Of a DNA stretch of 5,873 nucleotides, positions 1-5,844 are shown piece after piece. The notes beneath the pieces were generated by a model. That model had not been told where the DNA came from, did not search any database, and saw nothing but the letters and a program-made list of their open reading frames with translations. Where the stretch lies: assembly GCA_016295895.1 (NCBI GenBank), contig JAEDKI010000125.1:1-5873 (forward strand), written 5' to 3'. The stretch's first letter is position 1. Each line of letters opens with the position of its first letter. This DNA is from Clostridiaceae bacterium (lineage in GTDB: Bacteria; Bacillota; Clostridia; Oscillospirales; Acutalibacteraceae). The translations under genes and the position numbers were made by a program.

Positions 1-10
1 TTATTATTAT

Positions 11-856
11 TTATTCCGTCATCTGACCGTCAAAATCGGTGATGATAAAAACATCGGTAATTTCCGAAAAGTCAACGCCCGGCTCAATAATTGCGCTTGC
101 GGAAATATCAACCGTGCCGTCAACAACATCAACAATGTTGCCGATTATCAGGTCACGGGGGAAGATTCCGCCCACGCCCGAGGTGCAGACGATTCCGCCG
201 ACCGTTACCGCCGTTGAGGAAGAAAGACCGGGCATATGGCAATGCCCCTCCTTGCTCAGAGCAACGGTTGAGGTGACGAAGCCCATGTCTCTTGTTCTGA
301 CCTCATATGCGCTGACATTGACCTTGGGGTTAAGTATTGTGCTGACCGTGCATTGAGTCGGAGTGACCGATTCAACAACGCCGACAAGATATTTGCCGTA
401 GATAACGGGGTCATTGACGCTGATTCCGTTGGCAGAGCCTTTGTTGAGCGTGAACGAGCTGAGGTTATCGGCGGCATTTCTGCCGATTATTGCCGCTTCG
501 GCAAAAACATAGTCGGAATGCTCCTCTTTGATTCCGAGAAACTCCTGATAGAAACGGTTTTTGTTCTTGATCTGCTCATAGTCAACAAGCTGCTCGGTGA
601 GCGAATCTATTTTCTTGTTAAGCTCGTCAACCTGCTTTTGCAGGGTCGATGATGACTTAAAAGAAATCGGAAGCTTCGAGAATTCGGAGGCGGCGTAGGA
701 AGCGAGGCGGGAAACAGGGCCGAAAACAACGCTTGTTACGCTCGTCAGCGGAGAAGAACCGCTTCTTGAAGCAACGGCAAACACCGAGCCTGCCAGCAGA
801 GCGGCAACAATAACCGCAAATATTTTAAATGCCGTGCTTTTGAAAAAGCGGAACAT
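11..856 (-). CDS. mreC: Rod shape-determining protein MreC
   Basis: MreC is a membrane-anchored scaffold of the elongasome that links cytoplasmic MreB to cell-wall synthases outside the membrane. The 281-residue protein has the expected layout: a short basic N-terminus, one membrane segment at about residues 9-29, a coiled coil at about 70-105 that drives dimerisation, then a beta-rich extracellular domain at about 118-275. The clearest family signature is SGVGGIFPRDLIIGNI near residues 226-241, followed by the typical ending PGVDFSEITDVFII at 259-272. The length is normal for Firmicutes. The start at 856 is preceded by AAGGAG (868-873) with an 11-nt spacer; a closer upstream ATG is out of frame. 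It lies 19 nt after mreB, the usual order. mreD normally follows and would begin just beyond the left edge; the ten bases after the stop codon hold only an AT-rich TAA-like run. Confidence 0.95.
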   Translation of the reverse strand: MFRFFKSTAFKIFAVIVAALLAGSVFAVASRSGSSPLTSVTSVVFGPVSRLASYAASEFSKLPISFKSSSTLQKQVDELNKKIDSLTEQLVDYEQIKNKNRFYQEFLGIKEEHSDYVFAEAAIIGRNAADNLSSFTLNKGSANGISVNDPVIYGKYLVGVVESVTPTQCTVSTILNPKVNVSAYEVRTRDMGFVTSTVALSKEGHCHMPGLSSSTAVTVGGIVCTSGVGGIFPRDLIIGNIVDVVDGTVDISASAIIEPGVDFSEITDVFIITDFDGQMTE

Positions 857-875
857 CGTTGAGCATTCTCCTTAA

Positions 876-1892
876 TCAGATGTATTTTTTGTTGCCGGTA
901 ACATTCAGAGTATCGTTTTCAAGGCAGATGCCCGTGCCGTCAACAACGCAATCAAGCGGATTTGCGGCAACAAGAACGGGAATCTTGGTTTCTGCTGCGA
1001 TGAGCTTGTCAAGCCCTCTGAGCAGAGCGCCGCCGCCCGTGAGCATAATGCCGTGGTCGATGATGTCGGCGGCAAGCTCGGGGGGAGTTTTCTCAAGAGT
1101 TGATTTAACGGAATCAACAATCTGAGCAACGGGGTCAGCCATTGCCTCACGGATTTCTTCGCTGGTAACGTCAACATTCTTCGGCAGACCGTCCATGAGG
1201 TTTCTGCCCTTGATGTTGATTGTTCCCTCTCCGTCATAGGGATAAGCCGAGCCGATCTTGATTTTAATATCCTCGGCGGTTCTTTCGCCGATAAGAAGAT
1301 TATATTTTTTCTTGATGTAGGAAATGATTGCTTCGTCGAAATTGTCGCCCGCAACTCTTGCCGAATTTGCGGTAACAACATCGCCGAGCGAGATAACGGC
1401 AACCTCGCTTGTTCCGCCGCCGATGTCAACAACCATGCTGCCGGTTGCTTCGCTGACGGGCAGACCTGCGCCGATTGCTGCCGCCATCGGTTCTTCAATG
1501 AGGCTTACATATTTTGCGCCTGCGCTCTTGGCGGCGTCATAAACAGCCTTTCTTTCAACCTCGGTAACGCCCGAGGGAATGCAAATGAGAACTCTGATGC
1601 GTGAAAACGGGGTGCGCTTCGTTGTTCTCTTGATGAAAGCGGCAATCATTTCTGCGGTTATTTCAAAATCCGCAATAACGCCGTCTTTGAGGGGACGGAC
1701 TGCGGTTATCGAGCCGGGAGTTCTGCCTATCATTTCTTTGGCTTCGGTGCCGACGGCAACAACTCTGGGCGGGTTGCTTTTCTGATCAACGGCAACAACC
1801 GAGGGTTCACGGATAACAATGCCTTTGCCCTTGACGAAAACAAGGGTATTGGCGGTTCCTAAATCAATACCTATATCTTGTGTAAACAGCAT
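876..1892 (-). CDS. mreB: Rod shape-determining protein MreB (bacterial actin)
   Basis: MreB is an ATP-dependent actin homologue whose membrane-bound filaments direct lateral peptidoglycan synthesis and keep cells rod-shaped. The 338-residue protein is full length. It shows phosphate-1 loop GIDLGTANT (8-16), the conserved GRTPGSITAVRPLKDGVIADF block (56-76), the catalytic-region IEEPMAAAIGAGLP (132-145), phosphate-2 loop VVDIGGGTSEVAV (154-166), RVAGDNFDEAI (179-189), and the adenosine motif MLTGGGALLRGLDKL (283-297). The hydrophobic N-terminus (MLFT) fits the membrane-contacting end of the family. The start at 1892 is preceded by AAGGAG (1903-1908), spacer 10 nt; an ATG at 1899 is out of frame. 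It sits 24 nt after the lipoprotein gene and 19 nt before mreC. Mbl or MreBH paralogues are possible alternative names, but adjacency to mreC favours MreB. Confidence 0.97.
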   Translation of the reverse strand: MLFTQDIGIDLGTANTLVFVKGKGIVIREPSVVAVDQKSNPPRVVAVGTEAKEMIGRTPGSITAVRPLKDGVIADFEITAEMIAAFIKRTTKRTPFSRIRVLICIPSGVTEVERKAVYDAAKSAGAKYVSLIEEPMAAAIGAGLPVSEATGSMVVDIGGGTSEVAVISLGDVVTANSARVAGDNFDEAIISYIKKKYNLLIGERTAEDIKIKIGSAYPYDGEGTINIKGRNLMDGLPKNVDVTSEEIREAMADPVAQIVDSVKSTLEKTPPELAADIIDHGIMLTGGGALLRGLDKLIAAETKIPVLVAANPLDCVVDGTGICLENDTLNVTGNKKYI

Positions 1893-1916
1893 TTCTCATT
1901 ATCTCCTTAGAAAAAC

Positions 1917-2615
1917 TTAAATAAACTCGATTGTGCTGAGGATTTTTGTGAAATCGTCAATGCTTCCGGAAAGATCTCTGTCTGAGGTAATCGAGCAGGC
2001 ATATGCGTTGCCGCCCTGCTCAAAATAGATGAAGCCTGCATAGCTTGCAACGCCTGAGCCGTTGTCGGGAACGAAAACAGACTGGAACTGTGCCGAGGGA
2101 ATGGCGTCGCTGATTTTGATTCCTTTTGTTACGCAAACGGCATCGGGATACTGAGCAACCGCAGAATCGATGAGGCCGGTTTTAGCCTGCTCTGCAAGCT
2201 TGTCAGCCGTGGTATCGCCGTGGGTTGCGATTCTCAGAAAATCGTTTGTGCCGCTTTTCTTGATAACAAGATCATTAAAGCTGATGCTGTCCTCCCAGCC
2301 GTTGGGGATGTTGATGGCGAAGGTGGGGCATTCGATTCTGTTGCCGACAACGAGAGCATATTCAAGAGCAACACGGTTTGTCTGATATTCGCCGTTGTCG
2401 CCTTTAACATTTTTGCCGTTTTCATCGGTAACAAGAACAACAAGGTTGCCCGCTTCGTCTCTGACAACTCCGCCGTCCGCTTTAGTAACAGCGGCGTAGC
2501 CCTCTCCGCCTGCGGCGGTGTTGATATATTGACCGCCCTTGAGCTTAGCCTTGCAGGAGGTGAAGCAGGTGAGAACAACCAAAAGAGTGATAATAAGCGC
2601 AAAATACTTTTTCAT
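1917..2615 (-). CDS. Putative lipoprotein of unknown function
   Basis: I do not recognise this 232-residue protein as a named family. Residues 1-21 look like a lipoprotein signal peptide: KK at 2-3, a hydrophobic core (5-18), then FTSC with the predicted lipidated Cys at 21. Phe at the -3 position is less usual than Leu, so lipidation is probable rather than certain. Residues 25-80 are polar and Gly/Asp/Asn-rich, resembling an extended linker, with a DENGKNVKGDNGEY segment around 64-77. Residues 85-232 appear to be one alpha/beta domain: a strand-like start CPTFAINIPNGW (96-107), a helix near 136-155, and an ending typical of a final helix plus strand (IDDFTKILSTIEFI). The F-x-I-x-x-P-x-G-W opening resembles PsbP/DcrB-like lipoproteins, but this is only an inference. 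AAAGGA (2625-2630) lies 9 nt before the start. It sits 29 nt after the kinase gene and 24 nt before mreB, implying co-transcription. Confidence 0.8.
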   Translation of the reverse strand: MKKYFALIITLLVVLTCFTSCKAKLKGGQYINTAAGGEGYAAVTKADGGVVRDEAGNLVVLVTDENGKNVKGDNGEYQTNRVALEYALVVGNRIECPTFAINIPNGWEDSISFNDLVIKKSGTNDFLRIATHGDTTADKLAEQAKTGLIDSAVAQYPDAVCVTKGIKISDAIPSAQFQSVFVPDNGSGVASYAGFIYFEQGGNAYACSITSDRDLSGSIDDFTKILSTIEFI

Positions 2616-2644
2616 GGTTCAAAATCCTTTCATCCGAACGCCGC

Positions 2645-4243
2645 TCAGCCGTTGAGAGCCTTGAAGGCGTCTTTGTTATTCTTATAAAGAGTTTTGTAAA
2701 TCTCATAGTTGCGGTCATAAACCGCTTTGTTTTTGGGGTTGGGAACGAAGGTTTTCTTGGCGGGGATAAGCCTCTTTGCGTGAGAGACATCCTCAAGAAC
2801 TCCGAGACCGACTGCCATGATAACCGCCGCACCGACTGCGCCGACATTCTGCGGGCTGTCAACGGTTTCAACCGTTCTGTCGGTAATATCGGCAAGAATC
2901 TGGCAGGTAACATCGGAGAGAGCGCCGCCGCCGACAAAGCGGATGACATTTGAAGTCTTTATCTTTTTGTCCTCGGTTTCAAGGAACCAGCGCATATGGA
3001 AGCATACGCCCTCGATAACGGAACGGATAAGCTCCGTTTTGCCGACATCAAGGCTGACATTGAAGAACATTCCTCTTGCGTTAGGATCCTCAAACGGACA
3101 GCGGTTGCCGTGAAGCCACGGGGTGAAAATAACTCCGCCGCTGCCTGCGGGGATTTCGTCGATTACCTTTGAAAGATAATCATAAAGGTTGGTGTAAACC
3201 GTTTCGGGCGATTCGGCAACATGGGTCTTTTTAAGGAAAATACCGATTTCGTCAAGTGCAAGATGATCCTTGACCCATTCAAGGCATTTGCCCGCCGTTT
3301 CAAGCTCCGCAAAATAATTGTAGCGTCCCTTGTCTGCGCCGAGAACTGCGGCAATCATCGAGGATGCGTCAACAACGCTCTTGTCAACAACGGTTGAAAC
3401 CCAGCCGGAAGTGCCGTTATAAATATGAGTTTCGCCGAGCTCAACGCTGCCTGCGCCAACGCCGATGAGAGATGCGTCTCCGCCGCCGCCGAAAACAGCC
3501 GTGCCGACTTCAAGGCCGAGCTCCGCCGCCGCTTCGGGGGTGAGCCCGCCGACCTTGTCGGTGCATTCAACGATTTCGGCAAGGTGGTCGGGATTGACAT
3601 TGAGGAGCTTGCACATCGTTTTGCTCCAATCCTCGTGACCCTTGCGGATATCATAAAGGAGAGTTGCAAAAGCGGAGTCTCTTGTCATAATGAATCTGCC
3701 CGTCATCCGGCAAATTATGTATTCCTTAACATCGAGCCATTTGTAAACTCTCTTGAAGTTTTCGGGTTCATTGTCTCTGACCCAGTTATATTTCCAGACG
3801 GGGTCTTTAACGCTCAGAGCCGCCGCACCCGTTATGAGCAGGGAGGGAATGAGCTTCGTAACATTTGCGCCCGCAACCTTCAATCCGTTTGCAATGCCCT
3901 CTTTGAGCTGTTTTCTTGCTCTCTGATCCATGTAGCTGAACGCTCTGTGAACGGGTTTGCCGTCTTTGTCAACAAGCACAAGGCCCTGCATCTGGGAGCA
4001 GAAAGAAATGCCCTCGATCTGTTTGGGCGAAATGCTGCACTCGGAAAAAACTTTCTTGGTTGTTGAGCATATTGCGCTCCACCATTCCTCGGGCTCCTGC
4101 TCTGCGCCGCCGTCGGGCAGGGTGTAGAGATTATAGCCCTCCATTGCCGCACTGATGAGCGTTATTTCTTTGTCAATCTCAAACAGGCAGGTTTTAACTC
4201 CGGTTGTTCCTATGTCATAGGAAATAACATATTTTCTGCTCAT
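2645..4243 (-). CDS. FGGY-family carbohydrate kinase, xylulokinase-like
   Basis: This 532-residue cytoplasmic kinase should use ATP to phosphorylate a sugar or polyol. The two-domain FGGY plan is complete. The N-terminal phosphate loop is YDIGTTGVK (9-17); the sugar-site region holds SQMQGLVLVD (83-92) and YMDQRA (104-109). The hinge and catalytic block is FGGGGDASLIGVGAG (251-265), with D256 as expected catalytic base; GTSGW is at 277-281, and the C-terminal signature spans VGGGALSDVTCQILADITDR (437-456). Overall it is closest to xylulokinases. However, XylB-type proteins usually have MHG and a WND motif where this one has MQG and YMD, so the substrate is uncertain. The start at 4243 is firmly set by a perfect AGGAGG (4250-4255) six A residues upstream. 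No sugar transporter or isomerase gene is visible next to it. It is first in a tight cluster with the lipoprotein, mreB and mreC, and has its own predicted promoter. Confidence 0.9.
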   Translation of the reverse strand: MSRKYVISYDIGTTGVKTCLFEIDKEITLISAAMEGYNLYTLPDGGAEQEPEEWWSAICSTTKKVFSECSISPKQIEGISFCSQMQGLVLVDKDGKPVHRAFSYMDQRARKQLKEGIANGLKVAGANVTKLIPSLLITGAAALSVKDPVWKYNWVRDNEPENFKRVYKWLDVKEYIICRMTGRFIMTRDSAFATLLYDIRKGHEDWSKTMCKLLNVNPDHLAEIVECTDKVGGLTPEAAAELGLEVGTAVFGGGGDASLIGVGAGSVELGETHIYNGTSGWVSTVVDKSVVDASSMIAAVLGADKGRYNYFAELETAGKCLEWVKDHLALDEIGIFLKKTHVAESPETVYTNLYDYLSKVIDEIPAGSGGVIFTPWLHGNRCPFEDPNARGMFFNVSLDVGKTELIRSVIEGVCFHMRWFLETEDKKIKTSNVIRFVGGGALSDVTCQILADITDRTVETVDSPQNVGAVGAAVIMAVGLGVLEDVSHAKRLIPAKKTFVPNPKNKAVYDRNYEIYKTLYKNNKDAFKALNG

Positions 4244-4277
4244 TTTTTTCCTCCTGAAGCCATGATGCGGAGCATCA
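4244..4277 (-). promoter_or_regulatory. Short leader of kinase mRNA with 5' hairpin and strong RBS
   Basis: If transcription starts about 7 nt after the predicted -10 box, the leader is only about 33 nt. On the transcript strand it opens with TGATGC-TCC-GCATCA, a perfect 6-bp stem with a 3-nt loop (4277-4263), followed by a full AGGAGG ribosome binding site (4255-4250) and six A residues before the ATG. No U-run follows the hairpin, so it does not look like a terminator. Terminal 5' hairpins of this kind can slow mRNA decay; that role here is inference. Confidence 0.5.
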
Positions 4278-4282
4278 CTATG

Positions 4283-4311
4283 ATTATAGCCCCTGAGGGC
4301 TGCTGATTCAA
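4283..4311 (-). promoter_or_regulatory. Predicted sigma-A promoter of kinase-lipoprotein-mreBC cluster
   Basis: On the minus strand, -35 TTGAAT (4311-4306) is followed by a 17-nt spacer and a perfect -10 TATAAT (4288-4283). The predicted start of transcription is near 4276. The -35 matches consensus at four of six positions. The spacer contains the inverted repeat AGCCC-N4-GGGCT (4301-4288), which touches the -10 box. This promoter would let the kinase operon be transcribed independently of the upstream deacylase gene, although no terminator separates them. Confidence 0.55.
4288..4301. repeat. Inverted repeat AGCCC-CTGA-GGGCT in promoter spacer
   Basis: Perfect 5-bp arms flank a 4-nt centre. 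The repeat sits between the -35 and -10 boxes of the predicted kinase promoter and overlaps the first base of the -10. Its placement fits a repressor or activator operator; a minor hairpin in readthrough transcripts from the deacylase gene is an alternative. No T-run follows on either strand, so it is not an intrinsic terminator. Confidence 0.4.
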
Positions 4312-4359
4312 TTAATATACTGTGAAGAAACGGTTACAATTCGGTAAAAATCAAAAGCA

Positions 4360-4839
4360 TTAAATAGTCTCCGACGGCAGTTTACAGCAGTCAACCCAAC
4401 GCTCGGCGCCCGAAAACTCTGCAATCTCATCGCAGGTAAGCTCAATTGCGCTGTTTGCGCTGCCCGCCGCAGGATAAACCGTTTCAAATCTCCGCAGGGA
4501 TTCGTCAAGAAAAATCGGAACTCCGGGATTGACCGCAAACGGGCAAACGCCGCCGACGGGATGGCCGACGAGCGAGAGCTCATCCTCTGCGGAGAGCATT
4601 TTCGCCTTGATGCCGAAGGTTTCTTTGAATTTGCGGTTATCGACCTTTGCGTCGCCTGCGGCAACAACGAGCAGAGCGCCGTCGGGAGTTTTGAACGAAA
4701 GCGTTTTTGCGATTCTTGCGGGAATAACTCCGAGCACGGCGGCGGCAAGCTCAACGGTTGCCGAGGAGGTTGAAAATTCAAGAATTCTGTCTCCGACTCC
4801 GAAGCCGTCAAGATATTTTCTGACCGTCTCAACGGACAT
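4360..4839 (-). CDS. YbaK/EbsC-family aminoacyl-tRNA deacylase
   Basis: Members of this family hydrolyse mischarged aminoacyl-tRNAs in trans, for example Cys-tRNA(Pro) or Ala-tRNA(Pro), as a translation quality-control step in the cytoplasm. The 159-residue protein is full length for a stand-alone domain. Family hallmarks are STSSATVELAAAVLGV (23-38), the invariant lysine K45 in RIAKTLSF, VVAAGDAKVDNRK (58-70), the substrate-pocket motif VGHPVGGVCPF (91-101) and AAGSANSAIEL (124-134). Which tRNA or amino acid it edits cannot be read from the sequence. The start at 4839 has AAGGA (4848-4852) 8 nt upstream; a nearer ATG at 4847 is out of frame. It is separated from the kinase by 116 nt, with no terminator, and it has its own predicted promoter at 4935-4963, so it is probably an independent transcription unit with possible readthrough. 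Confidence 0.9.
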   Translation of the reverse strand: MSVETVRKYLDGFGVGDRILEFSTSSATVELAAAVLGVIPARIAKTLSFKTPDGALLVVAAGDAKVDNRKFKETFGIKAKMLSAEDELSLVGHPVGGVCPFAVNPGVPIFLDESLRRFETVYPAAGSANSAIELTCDEIAEFSGAERWVDCCKLPSETI

Positions 4840-4866
4840 GATATCATTCCTTTTTGAATTAATCGG

Positions 4867-4896
4867 ATTGACCGCTCAAATCGCAGGGCAGTCAAT
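4867..4896 (-). promoter_or_regulatory. Stem-loop in the deacylase mRNA leader
   Basis: On the transcript strand, ATTGACTGC (4896-4888) pairs with GCGGTCAAT (4875-4867), giving a 9-bp stem with one G-U wobble and a 12-nt loop. It lies about 30 nt downstream of the predicted transcription start and ends about 27 nt before the start codon, so it leaves the ribosome binding site free. No U-run follows, so it is not a terminator by itself. It does not match a riboswitch or T-box that I recognise. As DNA it could equally be a protein-binding inverted repeat. Confidence 0.45.
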
Positions 4897-4921
4897 ACTG
4901 AAGCAATTTTACACTATTACC

Positions 4922-4941
4922 CTATTATAAAACTATTATAA
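4922..4941. repeat. Direct repeat CTATTATAA, two copies 11 bp apart
   Basis: CTATTATAA occurs at 4922-4930 and 4933-4941, and a shorter CTATTA occurs at 4914-4919. Each long copy contains a minus-strand TATAAT. The spacing is about one helical turn. It may be a duplicated -10 element or simple AT-rich sequence. Confidence 0.4.
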
Positions 4942-4963
4942 TGGCTTTTTACTTGAATTACAA
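4935..4963 (-). promoter_or_regulatory. Predicted sigma-A promoter of the deacylase gene
   Basis: On the minus strand, -35 TTGTAA (4963-4958), a 17-nt spacer and a perfect -10 TATAAT (4940-4935) point toward the deacylase. Transcription would begin near 4928, giving a leader of roughly 89 nt. A second TATAAT lies 11 bp downstream (4929-4924) but has no good -35 partner at normal spacing. Confidence 0.55.
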
Positions 4964-5021
4964 GAGAAAAATACAATTTTATTACATTAAATGCAATGTT
5001 CGTTTTTGCGAATGAAAACTG

Positions 5022-5050
5022 TTGACAAATTTCACATGAAGTGTTTTAAT
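5022..5050 (+). promoter_or_regulatory. Strong extended -10 promoter of the TetR-family gene
   Basis: Consensus -35 TTGACA (5022-5027), a 17-nt spacer, a TG dinucleotide one base before the -10 (5042-5043), and -10 TTTAAT (5045-5050) make a near-ideal sigma-A promoter. The predicted transcription start is near 5057. That leaves only about 14 nt before the ATG at 5071 but about 32 nt before the in-frame ATG at 5089. The spacer holds TTCA-CA-TGAA (5031-5040), a short inverted repeat that could be part of an autoregulatory operator. Confidence 0.75.
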
Positions 5051-5070
5051 TGATAAGAATATTAAAATGA

Positions 5071-5805
5071 ATGGAAGCAATTGATAAAATGAGAAGAGAT
5101 GGAATTGAAACAAGAAAAAAGATCCTTTCGGTCTGCGTCAGGCTGATTATTGAGCAGGGATACAAAGAAACCTCGGTCAGCCGGATTGTTGAAGAAGCGG
5201 GCATATCAAGGGGGAGCTATCAGAATCAGTTCCCGACCAAGGATGCCATACTTATGGAGCTTGTGAAAACCATGTTCGGCGGTCAGTTCGGCATGGCGAG
5301 GAGTATTTCCGGCGAAAAATTGCCGCCGGTTTATGCCTATGCGGTTGAAACCGCAATTCAGCTTACGATAACGGAGCTTAACGAAAATATCAGGGAAATT
5401 TATCTTGAAGCCTACACTTTGCCCGACATCTGCGAATATATTTATCTGAACACAACTGCGGAGCTGAAGCAGATTTTCGGCCAATATTTCCCCGATTATT
5501 CCGAAAGCGACTTTTATGAGCTTGAAATCGGCACGGCGGGGCTTATGCGAAGCTATATGGCAAAAAAATGCAGCATACATTTTCCGTTTAACCGAAAAAT
5601 CGAGCGCTTTCTGACCGCTTCAATGCGGGTTTTTAAGGTTCCCGAAGAAGAACAGCAGGAGGTTATTGCCTTTGTTTCGGGTCTCGATTTGAAAGCGATT
5701 GCAACCGAGGTTCTTCAGAATCTTTTTGAATTGCTCGAAATGAAATATGATTTCAAGCTCTCGCCCGAGACGGAAGCAAATTTAACGATTCAAAAAAGCA
5801 TTTAG
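5071..5805 (+). CDS. TetR/AcrR-family transcriptional regulator
   Basis: TetR-family proteins are dimeric repressors with an N-terminal DNA-binding domain and a C-terminal ligand domain. Here residues 14-62 match the DNA-binding domain: ETRKKILSVCVRLIIEQGYKETS, then the helix-turn-helix SVSRIVEEAGISRGSYQNQF (35-54) and KDAILMELV (57-65). The remaining 180 residues are helical in character, but I cannot place them in a ligand subfamily; at 244 residues it is somewhat longer than many members. The start is uncertain. The ATG at 5071 has no clear ribosome binding site, whereas the in-frame ATG at 5089 (Met7) is preceded by TGGAAG at 5072-5077, 11 nt upstream, and would still keep the whole domain. 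A strong promoter lies immediately upstream. The gene is divergent from the deacylase and 39 nt ahead of the next gene, which is therefore a likely regulatory target or operon partner. Confidence 0.9.
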   Translation: MEAIDKMRRDGIETRKKILSVCVRLIIEQGYKETSVSRIVEEAGISRGSYQNQFPTKDAILMELVKTMFGGQFGMARSISGEKLPPVYAYAVETAIQLTITELNENIREIYLEAYTLPDICEYIYLNTTAELKQIFGQYFPDYSESDFYELEIGTAGLMRSYMAKKCSIHFPFNRKIERFLTASMRVFKVPEEEQQEVIAFVSGLDLKAIATEVLQNLFELLEMKYDFKLSPETEANLTIQKSI

Positions 5806-5818
5806 CAAAAATTTACAC

Positions 5819-5830
5819 TAAAATATTTTA
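5819..5830. repeat. 12-bp perfect palindrome before the last gene
   Basis: TAAAATATTTTA reads the same on both strands and abuts the ribosome binding site of the partial gene at 5845. It could be an operator, but in such AT-rich sequence chance is a real alternative. Confidence 0.3.
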
Positions 5831-5844
5831 AGGAGTGCATGACC

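Noticed and set aside
2220..2687. Plus-strand open frame across the lipoprotein gene.
   Set aside because: It overlaps a well-supported minus-strand gene with signal peptide and ribosome binding site and shows no family signature.
3425..4066. Long plus-strand open frame antisense to the kinase.
   Set aside because: It is a mirror of the kinase codon pattern, has no ribosome binding site of note, and the minus-strand frame has all FGGY motifs.
4261..4301. Hairpins after the deacylase gene as an intrinsic terminator.
   Set aside because: Neither GATGC nor AGCCC stem is followed by a T-run on the transcribed strand.
4304..4341. Alternative kinase promoter on the minus strand: TTGTAA followed by TATATT or TATTAA.
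   Set aside because: Spacing is 14 or 16 nt with weaker boxes, while TTGAAT-N17-TATAAT just downstream is clearly better.
4308..4895. Minus-strand open frame of 195 codons overlapping the deacylase in another frame.
   Set aside because: The deacylase frame carries the complete YbaK/EbsC motifs; this frame gives Ser/Arg/Leu-rich, family-less sequence.
4840..4928. T-box or other amino-acid riboswitch in the deacylase leader.
   Set aside because: The leader is under 100 nt, lacks a T-box consensus and has no terminator/antiterminator pair.
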